IMG/VR virus record: IMGVR_UViG_3300044646_001284
Span: 43,815-107,814 of that record
Reading direction: 5' to 3' (one strand)
DNA: 64,000 bases
Source: a virus
Every line of letters begins with the position of its first letter. The first letter of the stretch is position 1. Of the stretch, positions 37,791 to 45,328 are shown piece by piece. The translations under genes were made by a program, and so were the position numbers. The notes under the pieces were generated by a model. The model saw only the letters and a list, made by a program, of their open reading frames with translations. It did no database searches and was not told the DNA's origin.

Positions 37791-38071
37791 TGTATATTCT
37801 AACACTCAAGGATGAAGATACTGAAGGTGCATATGCAGTAGAAGACAAGTATGGAGAAAAGGTTCTCTATTTGTTTGAAGAGGAAGATGATGCTATCAGA
37901 TATTGTAATATGCTAGAAGAACTTGATTATCCTGAACTTGAGGTTACTGAAGTCAATCCACATGTAGCTTTTATGGCTTGTGATAAAATGGACTATCAGT
38001 ATGCTATAATTACTTCCAATGACATTGTGATTCCCCCTGATTATGTTGACATTCAAAACTCTACGATATAA
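37790..38071 (+). CDS. DUF3110 protein of cyanobacterial type
   Basis: A 93-residue acidic protein: MYILTLKDEDTEGAYAVED, then KVLYLFEEEDDAIRYCNMLE, LDYPELEVTEVNPHVA and YAIITSNDIVIPPD. This is the DUF3110 pattern, common in cyanobacterial genomes and in T4-like cyanophages, where it sits between genes 47 and 46 as here. It is good circumstantial evidence for a cyanobacterial host. The function is unknown. It shares one base with gene 47 and overlaps the gene 46 start by 29 bases. Confidence 0.8.
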   Translation: MYILTLKDEDTEGAYAVEDKYGEKVLYLFEEEDDAIRYCNMLEELDYPELEVTEVNPHVAFMACDKMDYQYAIITSNDIVIPPDYVDIQNSTI

Positions 38072-39761
38072 AAACTTTTTATCATCAGGGAATCAATTTA
38101 CAGAAATCCTTTTAACTAATTTTAAGTCTACTTTAGTCATAGGAAGTAATGGAGCAGGAAAAAGTACAATGCTTGATGCATTGACTTTTGTTCTGTTTAA
38201 TAAACCTTTTAGAAAGATTAGTAAAACGCAACTTATTAATACATCTAACGAAAAAGAGTGTGTTGTTGAAATAGAATTCAGTATTGGAAAAACTAACTGG
38301 AAAATTATTAGGGGGATTAAACCAACAGTTTTTGAAATTTATAAAGGTAAAACATTATTAGACCAAGCATCATCTGCTAATGACCAACAAAAATGGTTAG
38401 AACAGAATGTATTGAAATTAAACTTCAAATCATTTACACAAATTATTGTTCTTGGTTCTTCAAGTTTTGTTCCATTTATGCAACTATCTTCTCAACATAG
38501 AAGAGAGGTTGTAGAGGATTTGCTTGATATCAAAGTATTTTCTTCAATGAATGATATTGCCAAAATTAAAATTAAGGAGATTAAGGATGATATCAAAGAA
38601 ATTGGATACAAAAAAGATAATATTGAAGATAAAATTGAATCCCAAAAAATGTTTATTGGTGAGATTGAAAAACTCAAAGATAAAGATATTCAAGACAAAC
38701 AAAACAAAATAGAATCCATAGATTCTAATGTGAATGCTATTAGCATTAATAATACTAATATACAAGAAAAAATCAATCAGTTTACTAAATCTTTAGAAGA
38801 ACTGTCTTACTCAGAAGACAAGATAAAGAAACTTGAAAGGTTGAATATTAAATTGGAACAAAAGATAGCATCAGTTATAGATGACCACAAGTTTTTTAAG
38901 AAGAATAGTGTTTGCCCTACCTGCACGCAAACTATTGAAGAAGATTTTAGATTAAATAAGATTGGGGAGATTGAAAATAAAGCAAAAGAAATCAAGGATG
39001 GACAACACCAACTGAAACAATCTATTGAACAAGAGACTCAAATACAGAGTCAATTTATAAAAATTACTAAAGAGGTATTAGAACTCAACAATGAAATCAG
39101 TCTTAACAATGTTAAAATTGTTCAATTCCGAAAACAAATTAAAGAACTTGAATCAGAAATTCAAGAACTTACCACACAATCAGAAGACAGAAATATTGAA
39201 ACTACAAAGTTAGAAACTTATCAAGAAACATTAGAAAATCTTTTAACTGAACTTTCAAACAAAAAAGAAGAATTATCTAACTATGAATTTATTCATTTGT
39301 TATTGAAGGATGATGGCGCAAAGACAAAAATTATTAAAAAATATTTACCATCAATCAATCAGACATTGAATAAGTATTTGGATATTATGGAGTTCTCTGT
39401 GAACTTTACATTAGATGAAGAGTTTAGCGAAAAAACTTTGAATCCAATTTATGAAGACTTTAGTTATGAATCCTTTAGTGAAGGTGAAAAAATGAGAATT
39501 GATTTGGCAATCCTGTTTACTTGGAGGGAAATTGCCAAACTAAAAAATTCAATCAATACAAATTTACTAATACTTGATGAAGTTTTTGATAGCTCATTGG
39601 ATGAGTATGGAACAGAATATTTTACAAAAATTATTAAGTATATGATAGACAAATCTAATGTATTTGTAATTTCACATAAGACTGATGAATTGTTGGATAA
39701 ATTTGATTCTGTAATTAAGTTTGAAAAACAAAAGGGATTCAGTGTCATGGTTGACTCTTGA
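38043..39761 (+). CDS. 46: Recombination nuclease subunit gp46 (Rad50-like)
   Basis: The SMC-like ATPase partner of gp47. The 572-residue protein (T4 has 560) opens MLTFKTLRYKNFLSSGN, with Walker A GSNGAGKST at 34-42, a long coiled coil (about 165-430) broken by a zinc hook CPTC at 291-294, the ABC signature FSEGEKMRIDLA near 478, and Walker B LLILDEVFDSS near 505-515. The start codon lies inside the upstream DUF3110 gene, but the conserved beginning MLTFK supports it. The end overlaps the promoter of the next cluster. Confidence 0.95.
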   Translation: MLTFKTLRYKNFLSSGNQFTEILLTNFKSTLVIGSNGAGKSTMLDALTFVLFNKPFRKISKTQLINTSNEKECVVEIEFSIGKTNWKIIRGIKPTVFEIYKGKTLLDQASSANDQQKWLEQNVLKLNFKSFTQIIVLGSSSFVPFMQLSSQHRREVVEDLLDIKVFSSMNDIAKIKIKEIKDDIKEIGYKKDNIEDKIESQKMFIGEIEKLKDKDIQDKQNKIESIDSNVNAISINNTNIQEKINQFTKSLEELSYSEDKIKKLERLNIKLEQKIASVIDDHKFFKKNSVCPTCTQTIEEDFRLNKIGEIENKAKEIKDGQHQLKQSIEQETQIQSQFIKITKEVLELNNEISLNNVKIVQFRKQIKELESEIQELTTQSEDRNIETTKLETYQETLENLLTELSNKKEELSNYEFIHLLLKDDGAKTKIIKKYLPSINQTLNKYLDIMEFSVNFTLDEEFSEKTLNPIYEDFSYESFSEGEKMRIDLAILFTWREIAKLKNSINTNLLILDEVFDSSLDEYGTEYFTKIIKYMIDKSNVFVISHKTDELLDKFDSVIKFEKQKGFSVMVDS

Positions 39762-39779
39762 CTCTTTTGATGGTATTAT
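39751..39779 (+). promoter_or_regulatory. Sigma70-type promoter with extended -10 before the DUF3310 and clamp genes
   Basis: TTGACT (39751-39756), a 17-base spacer ending TGG, and TATTAT (39774-39779). A TATAAT at 39777 overlaps. The -35 lies in the last codons of gene 46. The arrangement mirrors that before gene 55 (TGg before the -10). Confidence 0.65.
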
Positions 39780-39807
39780 AATCTTTGATTAGTTTATTAT
39801 TTTTATT

Positions 39808-40158
39808 ATGTTTGGACCTGAAGATGAACTTAATTATGTAAATGAGGTTTCTATTAAAACACCCTATATGCCTGAATCAAATCATTTTTGGAAATATAAC
39901 GAACATAAAATTCTAAAACAATTGGAACAGTATATCGCAAGTACCTATAATCAGCATTATGTAGATAGGACTGGTGGTAGCACTGAACAAACACTGGACA
40001 AAATCAAGCACAATCGTAGAGAAGGATTTTGTGCTGGTAATGTGACTAAGTACATTGATAGGTATGATAGTAAAGGAACTCCTCGTGCTGACCTCTTCAA
40101 GGTTTTGCATTATACGATTCTTTTAATTAATCATCTTAATCTAGTTGAAAACAAGTGA
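39808..40158 (+). CDS. DUF3310 protein (nucleotide kinase-like domain)
   Basis: A 116-residue protein whose second half, GGSTEQTLDKIKHN, then EGFCAGNVTKYIDRYDSKGT and ADLFKVLHYTILLINHL, fits the DUF3310 pattern seen in many phages (a His or Asn-x-x-K-Y helix, K-G-x-x-x-D-L-x-K-A). DUF3310 proteins are often labelled nucleotide kinase-like, but activity is unproven. It is first in a probable transcript from the promoter at 39751, leading into gp45 and gp44. The stop overlaps a possible GTG start (40155) of gp45. Confidence 0.62.
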   Translation: MFGPEDELNYVNEVSIKTPYMPESNHFWKYNEHKILKQLEQYIASTYNQHYVDRTGGSTEQTLDKIKHNRREGFCAGNVTKYIDRYDSKGTPRADLFKVLHYTILLINHLNLVENK

Positions 40159-40175
40159 AACTGAAACCTCAAATG

Positions 40176-40841
40176 ATGAAACTTTCCCCTGATACAGTAA
40201 CCATTCTTAAGAACTTTTCTAATATCAATCAATCTATTTTGATTAGGAAAGGTTCTAAGATTAGCACCATGAGCATTCTTAAAAACATTTATGCAGAAGC
40301 AAATGTTGGTGAAGACTTTCCCAAAGAAGTTGCTATCTATGACTTAAATGAGTTTTTGAATGGTTTGGGTTTGCATCAAGACCCAGATTTAGATTTTGCC
40401 AATGATTCTTATATTTCCATTAAAGAGGGTAACAGAAGGGTTAAATATTTTTGTGCTGACCCTGAAGTGATTGTTGCTCCTCCAGATAAGGAGGTAAATC
40501 TTCCTTCTAAGGATGTGTGCTTCCAACTTGAACATTCTCAACTTGATAAACTCCTCAAGGCAGCAGCAGTTTATAAACTCCAAGACCTTGCTGTAGTTGG
40601 TGCAGCAGGAGTTATTAGTCTTGTTGTTAGAGACAAAAACAATGATACTTCTAATGAATATTCAATCATTGTTGGAGAAACTGATAAAGAGTTTACTTTC
40701 AACTTTAAGGTAGAAAATATCAAGATTATTCCAGGATCTTATGATGTTGTGATTTCTAAAGTTCTGCACGCAGAATTTACTAATACCAAATACAACATGA
40801 GATATTTTATTGCACTGGAACCAGATTCAACTTTTGAATAA
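40176..40841 (+). CDS. 45: Sliding clamp gp45
   Basis: The processivity clamp of the phage replisome, also a co-activator of late transcription with gp33 and gp55. The chosen ATG at 40176 gives MKLSPDTVTILKNFSNINQ, aligned with T4 gp45 MKLSKDTTALLKNFATIN; a GTG at 40155, overlapping the upstream stop, would add seven residues and cannot be excluded. Conserved points are KEVAIYDLNEFLNGLGL, KYFCADPEVIVAPPDKEVNL, and the C-terminal NMRYFIALEPDSTFE. The length of 221 residues is close to T4 (228). Confidence 0.93.
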   Translation: MKLSPDTVTILKNFSNINQSILIRKGSKISTMSILKNIYAEANVGEDFPKEVAIYDLNEFLNGLGLHQDPDLDFANDSYISIKEGNRRVKYFCADPEVIVAPPDKEVNLPSKDVCFQLEHSQLDKLLKAAAVYKLQDLAVVGAAGVISLVVRDKNNDTSNEYSIIVGETDKEFTFNFKVENIKIIPGSYDVVISKVLHAEFTNTKYNMRYFIALEPDSTFE

Positions 40842-40856
40842 TTTTTTTAATATATT

Positions 40857-41801
40857 ATGAGTAAAGATTTTTTGTGGGTGGAGAAATACCGTCCAAAGAA
40901 AATTGAAGATTGCGTATTGCCTGATGAAACTAAAAAGACATTTAAGGAGTTTGTAGAAAAAGGAGAGATTCCTAATCTTCTCCTTGCAGGACCTCCAGGC
41001 ATTGGTAAAACTACAATTGCAAAAGCATTATGTAATGAACTGGGAGTAGATTTTTATGTCATCAATGGGTCAGATGAAGGGAGATTTTTGGACACTGTAC
41101 GGAACCAAGCAAAAAACTTTGCGTCGACCGTATCACTTCAAGCAACTGGTAAACACAAAGTCATCATCATTGATGAAGCAGATAACACAGGGAACGACGT
41201 ACAACTCCTACTACGGGCTAATATTGAGACATTTTATAACAACTGTAGATTCATCTTTACCTGCAACTACAAAAACAAAATCATTGAACCACTTCACTCC
41301 AGATGTGCAGTCATTGATTTTACAATCAAAGGAAAAGAAAAAACCAAGTTGGCAGGATCCTTCTTCAAGCGTCTACAAAACATCTTGGATGAAGAGAGCA
41401 TCCAATATGATCAAAAAGTCCTTGCAGAACTAGTCAAAAAATATTTCCCAGATTTCAGAAGAGTCCTCAATGAATGTCAAAGACACTCAGTAGGGGGAAA
41501 AATTGACACAGGAATTCTTGCAACCTTCTCAGACATAGCAGTAAATGAACTCATTAAAAACCTTAAGGAAAAGAACTTTGCAGAAGTCAGAAAGTGGGTG
41601 GTCTCCAACTTGGACAACGATAGTTCTGTCCTTCTTCGCAGGGTTTATGACGCCTGTTATAGTTGTCTTTCACCCCAATCTATCCCTGCTGCCGTTCTTG
41701 TTATTGCTAAGTATCAATACCAAAGTGCGTTCGTGGCTGACCAAGAAATTAACATCTTAGCAGCACTTACAGAGTTAATGGTGGAGTGTAGTTTCAAATG
41801 A
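40857..41801 (+). CDS. 44: Clamp loader large subunit gp44
   Basis: AAA+ ATPase that opens and loads gp45. The 314-residue protein begins with LWVEKYRPKKIEDCVLP, followed by Walker A GPPGIGKT at 45-52, Walker B IIIDEAD at 103-109, sensor 1 FIFTCNYKNKI near 132-142, and the SRC arginine finger (HSRC, 147-150). T4 gp44 has 319 residues. From about 41100 on, the DNA is visibly more GC-rich than the surroundings. In T4, gene 62 follows directly; here a DNA methylase lies between. Confidence 0.95.
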   Translation: MSKDFLWVEKYRPKKIEDCVLPDETKKTFKEFVEKGEIPNLLLAGPPGIGKTTIAKALCNELGVDFYVINGSDEGRFLDTVRNQAKNFASTVSLQATGKHKVIIIDEADNTGNDVQLLLRANIETFYNNCRFIFTCNYKNKIIEPLHSRCAVIDFTIKGKEKTKLAGSFFKRLQNILDEESIQYDQKVLAELVKKYFPDFRRVLNECQRHSVGGKIDTGILATFSDIAVNELIKNLKEKNFAEVRKWVVSNLDNDSSVLLRRVYDACYSCLSPQSIPAAVLVIAKYQYQSAFVADQEINILAALTELMVECSFK

Positions 41802-42625
41802 CACAACTCAAAACTTGCCTTCGTTACCCTGGTGGGAAATCTAGAGCAGTCCCAAAACTGGCACAATATTTTCCAGACCTCAAAAACTATGATGAGTTTA
41901 GAGAACCTCTTGTAGGTGGAGGAAGTGTTGCACTATACATTACAAAACAATATCCTTTTCTGGATATTTGGGTGAATGACCTTTATGAACCTCTGGTAAA
42001 CTTCTGGCAGCAACTCCAGATGTTTGGAACAGATCTGAAAGATAATCTTAAAGGAATAAAATTAGCAAACGATAAACCAGAATTAGCAAGGGATCTATTT
42101 CTTTATTGTAAGGATAAATTACACGAAGAAGGACGTTCAAATCTTGATCGTGCTGTTGATTTTTATATTATTAATAAGTGTTCTTTTTCTGGTCTTACAG
42201 AGAGTTCATCCTTTTCTGCACAAGCATCAGAAAACAATTTTAGTTTAAGGGGAATTGAAAAACTCCCAGAATACTCAAAATTAATTGAGCATTGGCGCAT
42301 AACTAATTATTCTTATGACTACCTTATGGATGGAAACAAAGGTGTTTTTATGTATCTTGATCCTCCTTATGACATTAAGGATAATCTCTATGGGAACAGA
42401 GGTTCAATGCATAAAGGATTTGATCACGATAAGTTTGCTGCTGATTGTGATGTTAACAATGTGGATATGATGGTCAGTTATAATTCAAGTCAACTTATCA
42501 AAGAAAGATTTAAAAACTGGAAGGCAATTGAGTTTTCTCACACATATACAATGAGGTCTGTTGGAGATTATATGAAAGACCAACATGAACGAAAAGAATT
42601 AGTATTGATTAATTATGAGTTATGA
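41798..42625 (+). CDS. dam: DNA adenine methylase, Dam/D12 class
   Basis: Methylates adenine N6, likely at GATC as in related Dam enzymes. The 275-residue protein has LRYPGGKSRAVPKLAQYFP at 8-26 (SAM-binding motif I), GGGSVALYITK near 45 (F-x-G-G type), and YLDPPYDIK with catalytic D-P-P-Y at 188-191, the order of the alpha class. T4 Dam has 259 residues. It overlaps gene 44 by four bases and gene 62 by 11 bases, so it is coupled into the clamp-loader operon. This is an unusual place. It may protect phage DNA from host restriction or mark replicated DNA. Confidence 0.92.
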   Translation: MTQLKTCLRYPGGKSRAVPKLAQYFPDLKNYDEFREPLVGGGSVALYITKQYPFLDIWVNDLYEPLVNFWQQLQMFGTDLKDNLKGIKLANDKPELARDLFLYCKDKLHEEGRSNLDRAVDFYIINKCSFSGLTESSSFSAQASENNFSLRGIEKLPEYSKLIEHWRITNYSYDYLMDGNKGVFMYLDPPYDIKDNLYGNRGSMHKGFDHDKFAADCDVNNVDMMVSYNSSQLIKERFKNWKAIEFSHTYTMRSVGDYMKDQHERKELVLINYEL

Positions 42626-43001
42626 ATTGAAAGATTGGTTAAATTCAATTAACCAATCCAAAACCAATATTATGGACGAAGACCCCTCTTCTACAAAGGA
42701 ATATCCTCCATATATTATTAATAGATGCTTGTCTGGACATATTGATTGTTTGATGTATGCTAATGAAATGAATAAGTATCACTCATTAGATAAAAAACTC
42801 CAATATGACTTTTTTATAAATACTTTGAGACCAAAGAAAAGATTTTCTCCTTGGATTAAAAAAGAAGAAATCAAAGACCTTGAAGTAGTCAAATCTTACT
42901 ATAAGTATAGTAATGAAAAAGCAAAACAAGCTTTGAAAATCCTTTCTAAAGAACAAATTAAATTTATTAAATCAAAACTTGAAACTGGAGGAAGAAAATG
43001 A
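42615..43001 (+). CDS. 62: Clamp loader small subunit gp62
   Basis: A 128-residue protein. KEYPPYIINRCLSGHIDCLM, YANEMNKYHSLDKKLQYDFF and LRPKKRFSPWIKKEE at about 28-85 follow the gp62 pattern of T4-like phages, in which K-E-Y-P-P-F and D-K-K-x-Q-Y-D-F are conserved. It acts with four gp44 subunits as the clamp loader. T4 gp62 has 187 residues, and marine homologues are shorter, as here. The start is inside the end of the dam gene, and the stop overlaps the regA start as ATGA. Confidence 0.88.
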   Translation: MSYELKDWLNSINQSKTNIMDEDPSSTKEYPPYIINRCLSGHIDCLMYANEMNKYHSLDKKLQYDFFINTLRPKKRFSPWIKKEEIKDLEVVKSYYKYSNEKAKQALKILSKEQIKFIKSKLETGGRK

Positions 43002-43438
43002 GCGTTGTAAATGAACCTGAAGTGAAATGGTCCCCAGACCAAATGGTAGAAGTATTTCTAAATGAACCTGATGATTTCTTGAAGGTTCGTGAAACACTTA
43101 CAAGAATTGGAGTTGCTTCTCGCAAAGAGAGAAAAATTTACCAATCTTGTCACATTCTTCATAAACAGGGTAAATACTATCTTGTTCATTTTAAAGAACT
43201 GTTTGCCCTTGATGGTAAGCACGCTAATTTGACTGTAAATGATGTGCAGAGAAGGAATAGAATTGCTCAACTTCTTGCAGATTGGGGTTTAATTACTGTC
43301 AAAGATGTTACTAAAATTCAAGACATTGCTCCATTGAATCAAATCAAAGTCTTATCTTACAAAGATAAAGATGAATGGATTCTTGAAACCAAGTATAATA
43401 TTGGTTCTAAAAAGAAAAGAGTAGAGGAAACTGAATAA
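42998..43438 (+). CDS. regA: Translational repressor RegA
   Basis: RNA-binding protein that shuts down translation of early messages. The 146-residue protein has an extra 15-residue leader before MVEVFLNEPDDFLKVRETLTR, which aligns with T4 RegA from its start. QSCHILHKQGKYYLVHFKEL and NRIAQLLADWGLI are conserved through the body. The place after gene 62 is also that of T4. An internal ATG at 43043 would give exactly the T4-type start; the ATG at 42998, overlapping gene 62 as ATGA, is preferred because of coupling. Confidence 0.92.
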   Translation: MSVVNEPEVKWSPDQMVEVFLNEPDDFLKVRETLTRIGVASRKERKIYQSCHILHKQGKYYLVHFKELFALDGKHANLTVNDVQRRNRIAQLLADWGLITVKDVTKIQDIAPLNQIKVLSYKDKDEWILETKYNIGSKKKRVEETE

Positions 43439-43444
43439 TTTTGT

Positions 43445-43468
43445 GGGGAATTCAACACTCCCTTTTTT
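43445..43468 (+). terminator. Weak possible terminator after regA
   Basis: A short stem GGGGA with TCCC and a loop of about ten bases, followed by six T. It is too short to be sure of, but its place, directly before the hsp20 promoter, fits. Confidence 0.3.
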
Positions 43469-43476
43469 ATTGTATG

Positions 43477-43485
43477 TGATATAAT
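43477..43485 (+). promoter_or_regulatory. Extended -10 promoter for hsp20
   Basis: TGATATAAT (43477-43485) is a perfect extended -10 with consensus TATAAT. No good -35 is seen 17 bases upstream. A long leader (about 60 bases) with AGGAG precedes the hsp20 ATG. Confidence 0.65.
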
Positions 43486-43547
43486 TAGTATTGGATGCCT
43501 TAGGGATCCACAAATCACAAACTCGCTTAAAAAAAGGAGCTACCATA

Positions 43548-43988
43548 ATGACTAACCTTGCAACCTCACGGTTTACATCTGCGGATCTTCCTGCTCTAAT
43601 GGATAGGATTACTCGCAATAGTATTGGAATGGATGAGTATTTTGATAGATTGTTTAATCTTCATGAAACAACATCAAATTATCCACCCTATAATCTAATT
43701 CAGGTAAATAATGTAGAATCTCATTTAGAGATTGCACTTGCGGGATTCAAAAGGGAGGAAGTAAATGTCTTCACAGAGTATGGAAAACTTTTTGTCGAAG
43801 GACAAAAATCAGATACTGAATCGGATAGGACGTTTGTCCACAAGGGTTTGGCTCAACGAAGTTTCAAAAGAGCATGGACACTCTCAGATGACACAGAGGT
43901 CAGAGAAGTCATCTTTGAAGATGGATTACTTGTCATTCGATTAGGAAAGATTGTTCCAGAGCATCATACACGTAAAAATTATCTCTAA
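43548..43988 (+). CDS. hsp20: Small heat shock protein Hsp20
   Basis: A 146-residue alpha-crystallin-type chaperone, common in T4-like cyanophages. The ATG at 43548 with AAAAAGGAG upstream is chosen over a TTG at 43491. The crystallin domain spans about 45-140: LIQVNNVESHLEIALAGFKR, EEVNVFTEYGKLFVEG, GLAQRSFKRAWTLSDDTEV and DGLLVIRLGKIVPE. It has its own promoter and is closed by a strong terminator, so it is an independent transcription unit between regA and the late nucleotidyltransferase gene. A role in folding of phage proteins is inferred from the family. Confidence 0.93.
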   Translation: MTNLATSRFTSADLPALMDRITRNSIGMDEYFDRLFNLHETTSNYPPYNLIQVNNVESHLEIALAGFKREEVNVFTEYGKLFVEGQKSDTESDRTFVHKGLAQRSFKRAWTLSDDTEVREVIFEDGLLVIRLGKIVPEHHTRKNYL

Positions 43989-44012
43989 ATATAATTGAAT
44001 ATCGTTGCCGCT

Positions 44013-44052
44013 GGGGGAAGGATGACTAAGACCATCCACTTCCCCCTTTTTT
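44013..44052 (+). terminator. Rho-independent terminator after hsp20
   Basis: GGGGGAA (44013-44019) pairs with TTCCCCC (44040-44046), with an inner GGATG / CATCC pair, followed by six T. The T run flows directly into a late promoter. Confidence 0.85.
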
Positions 44053-44059
44053 ATAAATA
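44052..44059 (+). promoter_or_regulatory. Late promoter TATAAATA for the tagged nucleotidyltransferase
   Basis: Perfect TATAAATA starting in the T run of the hsp20 terminator, 16 bases before the next ATG, with AAAGG as ribosome binding site. It places a late gene inside the replication module. Confidence 0.75.
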
Positions 44060-44075
44060 TCAATAAAAGGATTTG

Positions 44076-44804
44076 ATGAAGACATATACTGGGTTTTTTA
44101 AAGAATCTATATCTTTCCAAATACATAATCAATTAAATCCTACTTTTTGGGATGGTGAAGTTTTGCGTCCTAAAGTTAGATCGCAACTCAAAAAAATTGC
44201 CATGGCTTGGATTGATTATGTTGGTTTAAATAAAAATTCTGTAGAAGATATTTTACTTCTTGGTGGTAATGCAGGATATAACTACACAAAGTATTCTGAT
44301 TTGGATTTGCATGTAGTCATTGATATGGATAAAGCACCAGATTGTCCAGATTTGCTTTCTGATTACTTTAAAGATAAAAAACAACTTTGGACATTAACAC
44401 ATGATATAAAAATCTATGGACATTCTGTAGAACCTTATATTGAAGAAGTTGGAAAGAAAAGAAGAAAAAATCAAGGGGTGTATTCAGTTAAGAATAACAA
44501 ATGGATTGTTTTTCCTGGCAAGTTTGATGGTACTGTAGATAGGGACTTGCTAAAAACAAAGGTTTCTGATATGATGAGAAAGATTGACAGCGTTATTAAA
44601 ACCGGAAACAATGTTTCTGTGTTGGAAAATCTTCTGAAAAAAATCAGAGATATGAGAAATGCTGGGTTAGATAAATCTGGCGAGTTTGCTTTTGAAAATC
44701 TTGTATTCAAAGAATTGAGAAATAAAGGATACATAGACAAACTTGCTGATTATATTATAAAATTACAAGATAAATCATTAACTTTAGAAAATTATGTCTG
44801 TTAA
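44076..44804 (+). CDS. Nucleotidyltransferase-fold protein with capsid-targeting-like N terminus
   Basis: A 242-residue protein from the ATG at 44076 (the TTG one codon earlier is not needed). It starts MKTYTGFFKES, much like the prohead-targeting tags of T4 internal proteins and like the proteins at 21245 and 53699. Residues 60-83 hold LLLGGNAGYNY and SDLDLHVVID, the G-G-x(many)-D-x-D pattern of polymerase-beta-type nucleotidyltransferases, with D75 and D77 as likely metal ligands. A later H-x-V-E-P-Y-I-E motif may give the third. A late promoter drives it. Transfer of a nucleotide to RNA or protein after injection is speculation; the substrate is unknown. Confidence 0.72.
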   Translation: MKTYTGFFKESISFQIHNQLNPTFWDGEVLRPKVRSQLKKIAMAWIDYVGLNKNSVEDILLLGGNAGYNYTKYSDLDLHVVIDMDKAPDCPDLLSDYFKDKKQLWTLTHDIKIYGHSVEPYIEEVGKKRRKNQGVYSVKNNKWIVFPGKFDGTVDRDLLKTKVSDMMRKIDSVIKTGNNVSVLENLLKKIRDMRNAGLDKSGEFAFENLVFKELRNKGYIDKLADYIIKLQDKSLTLENYVC

Positions 44805-45099
44805 ACTTTTGATTCTAAAATCATATGAAGATGTGATTGCTGATGTAAAAGAAATGCTCTCTGGTGATAAGGTTGTAGGATATGTTTTAAATAATCCATA
44901 TCTGATTAGACTTGAAGATAACACTGAAGATTTGCCAGCAAGAGTTTCTTTTTATCCTTATGTTCCACTTTCAAAGGATAAAAATATTCCAATTCCTTGT
45001 GATTGGGTAGTGTCTATTGTGGAACCCCTTGATGAAGTAAAAGATTCTTATTTGGAGCGATTGAATGCAAAACCTGAAAATTCTGATTCTGAAGAATGA
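44794..45099 (+). CDS. Small Sm-like fold protein (paralogue 2)
   Basis: A 101-residue protein. VKLLILKSYEDVIADVKEML at 3-22, VVGYVLNNPYLIRLED at 27-42, then ARVSFYPYVPLSKDKNIPIP and WVVSIVEPLDEVKDSYLER, is a pattern conserved in cyanophages and resembling the Sm fold (strand 1 with G or E-D-V-I-A-x-V, strands 2-3 with N-P-x-x-I). The start overlaps the upstream gene by 11 bases. It is probably followed in coupled translation by paralogue 3 and DNA polymerase. RNA binding is likely but unproven. Confidence 0.6.
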   Translation: MSVKLLILKSYEDVIADVKEMLSGDKVVGYVLNNPYLIRLEDNTEDLPARVSFYPYVPLSKDKNIPIPCDWVVSIVEPLDEVKDSYLERLNAKPENSDSEE

Positions 45100-45328
45100 T
45101 ACAATTCTAATTACTGAAGTTCATGAAATAGAAACTGAACTTGGTGGACCAGATTGTAAATTAGTAAATCCTTGTCAGATGATTGTTTCTGATGAAGCAG
45201 TATATGATATGAGGAAGTGGCCAGTCTTTACTGACCAAAAAGAACTAATGATTCATTCTGATTCTATCTTTACTATTGTAGACCCTAAACCTGACCAAAT
45301 TGAACTTTATTTGAAGACTATTAAATGA
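45065..45328 (+). CDS. Small Sm-like fold protein (paralogue 3)
   Basis: An 87-residue protein. LKILILKNDTILITEVHEIE at 4-23, CKLVNPCQMIVSD, WPVFTDQKELMIHSDSIFTI and VDPKPDQIELY match the layout of the preceding gene product, so the two are probably tandem duplicates. The gene overlaps the preceding one by 35 bases and the DNA polymerase start by four (ATGA). Such Sm-like proteins of cyanophages probably form rings that bind RNA; here, next to the polymerase gene, they could act in message control, which is inference. Confidence 0.58.
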   Translation: MQNLKILILKNDTILITEVHEIETELGGPDCKLVNPCQMIVSDEAVYDMRKWPVFTDQKELMIHSDSIFTIVDPKPDQIELYLKTIK

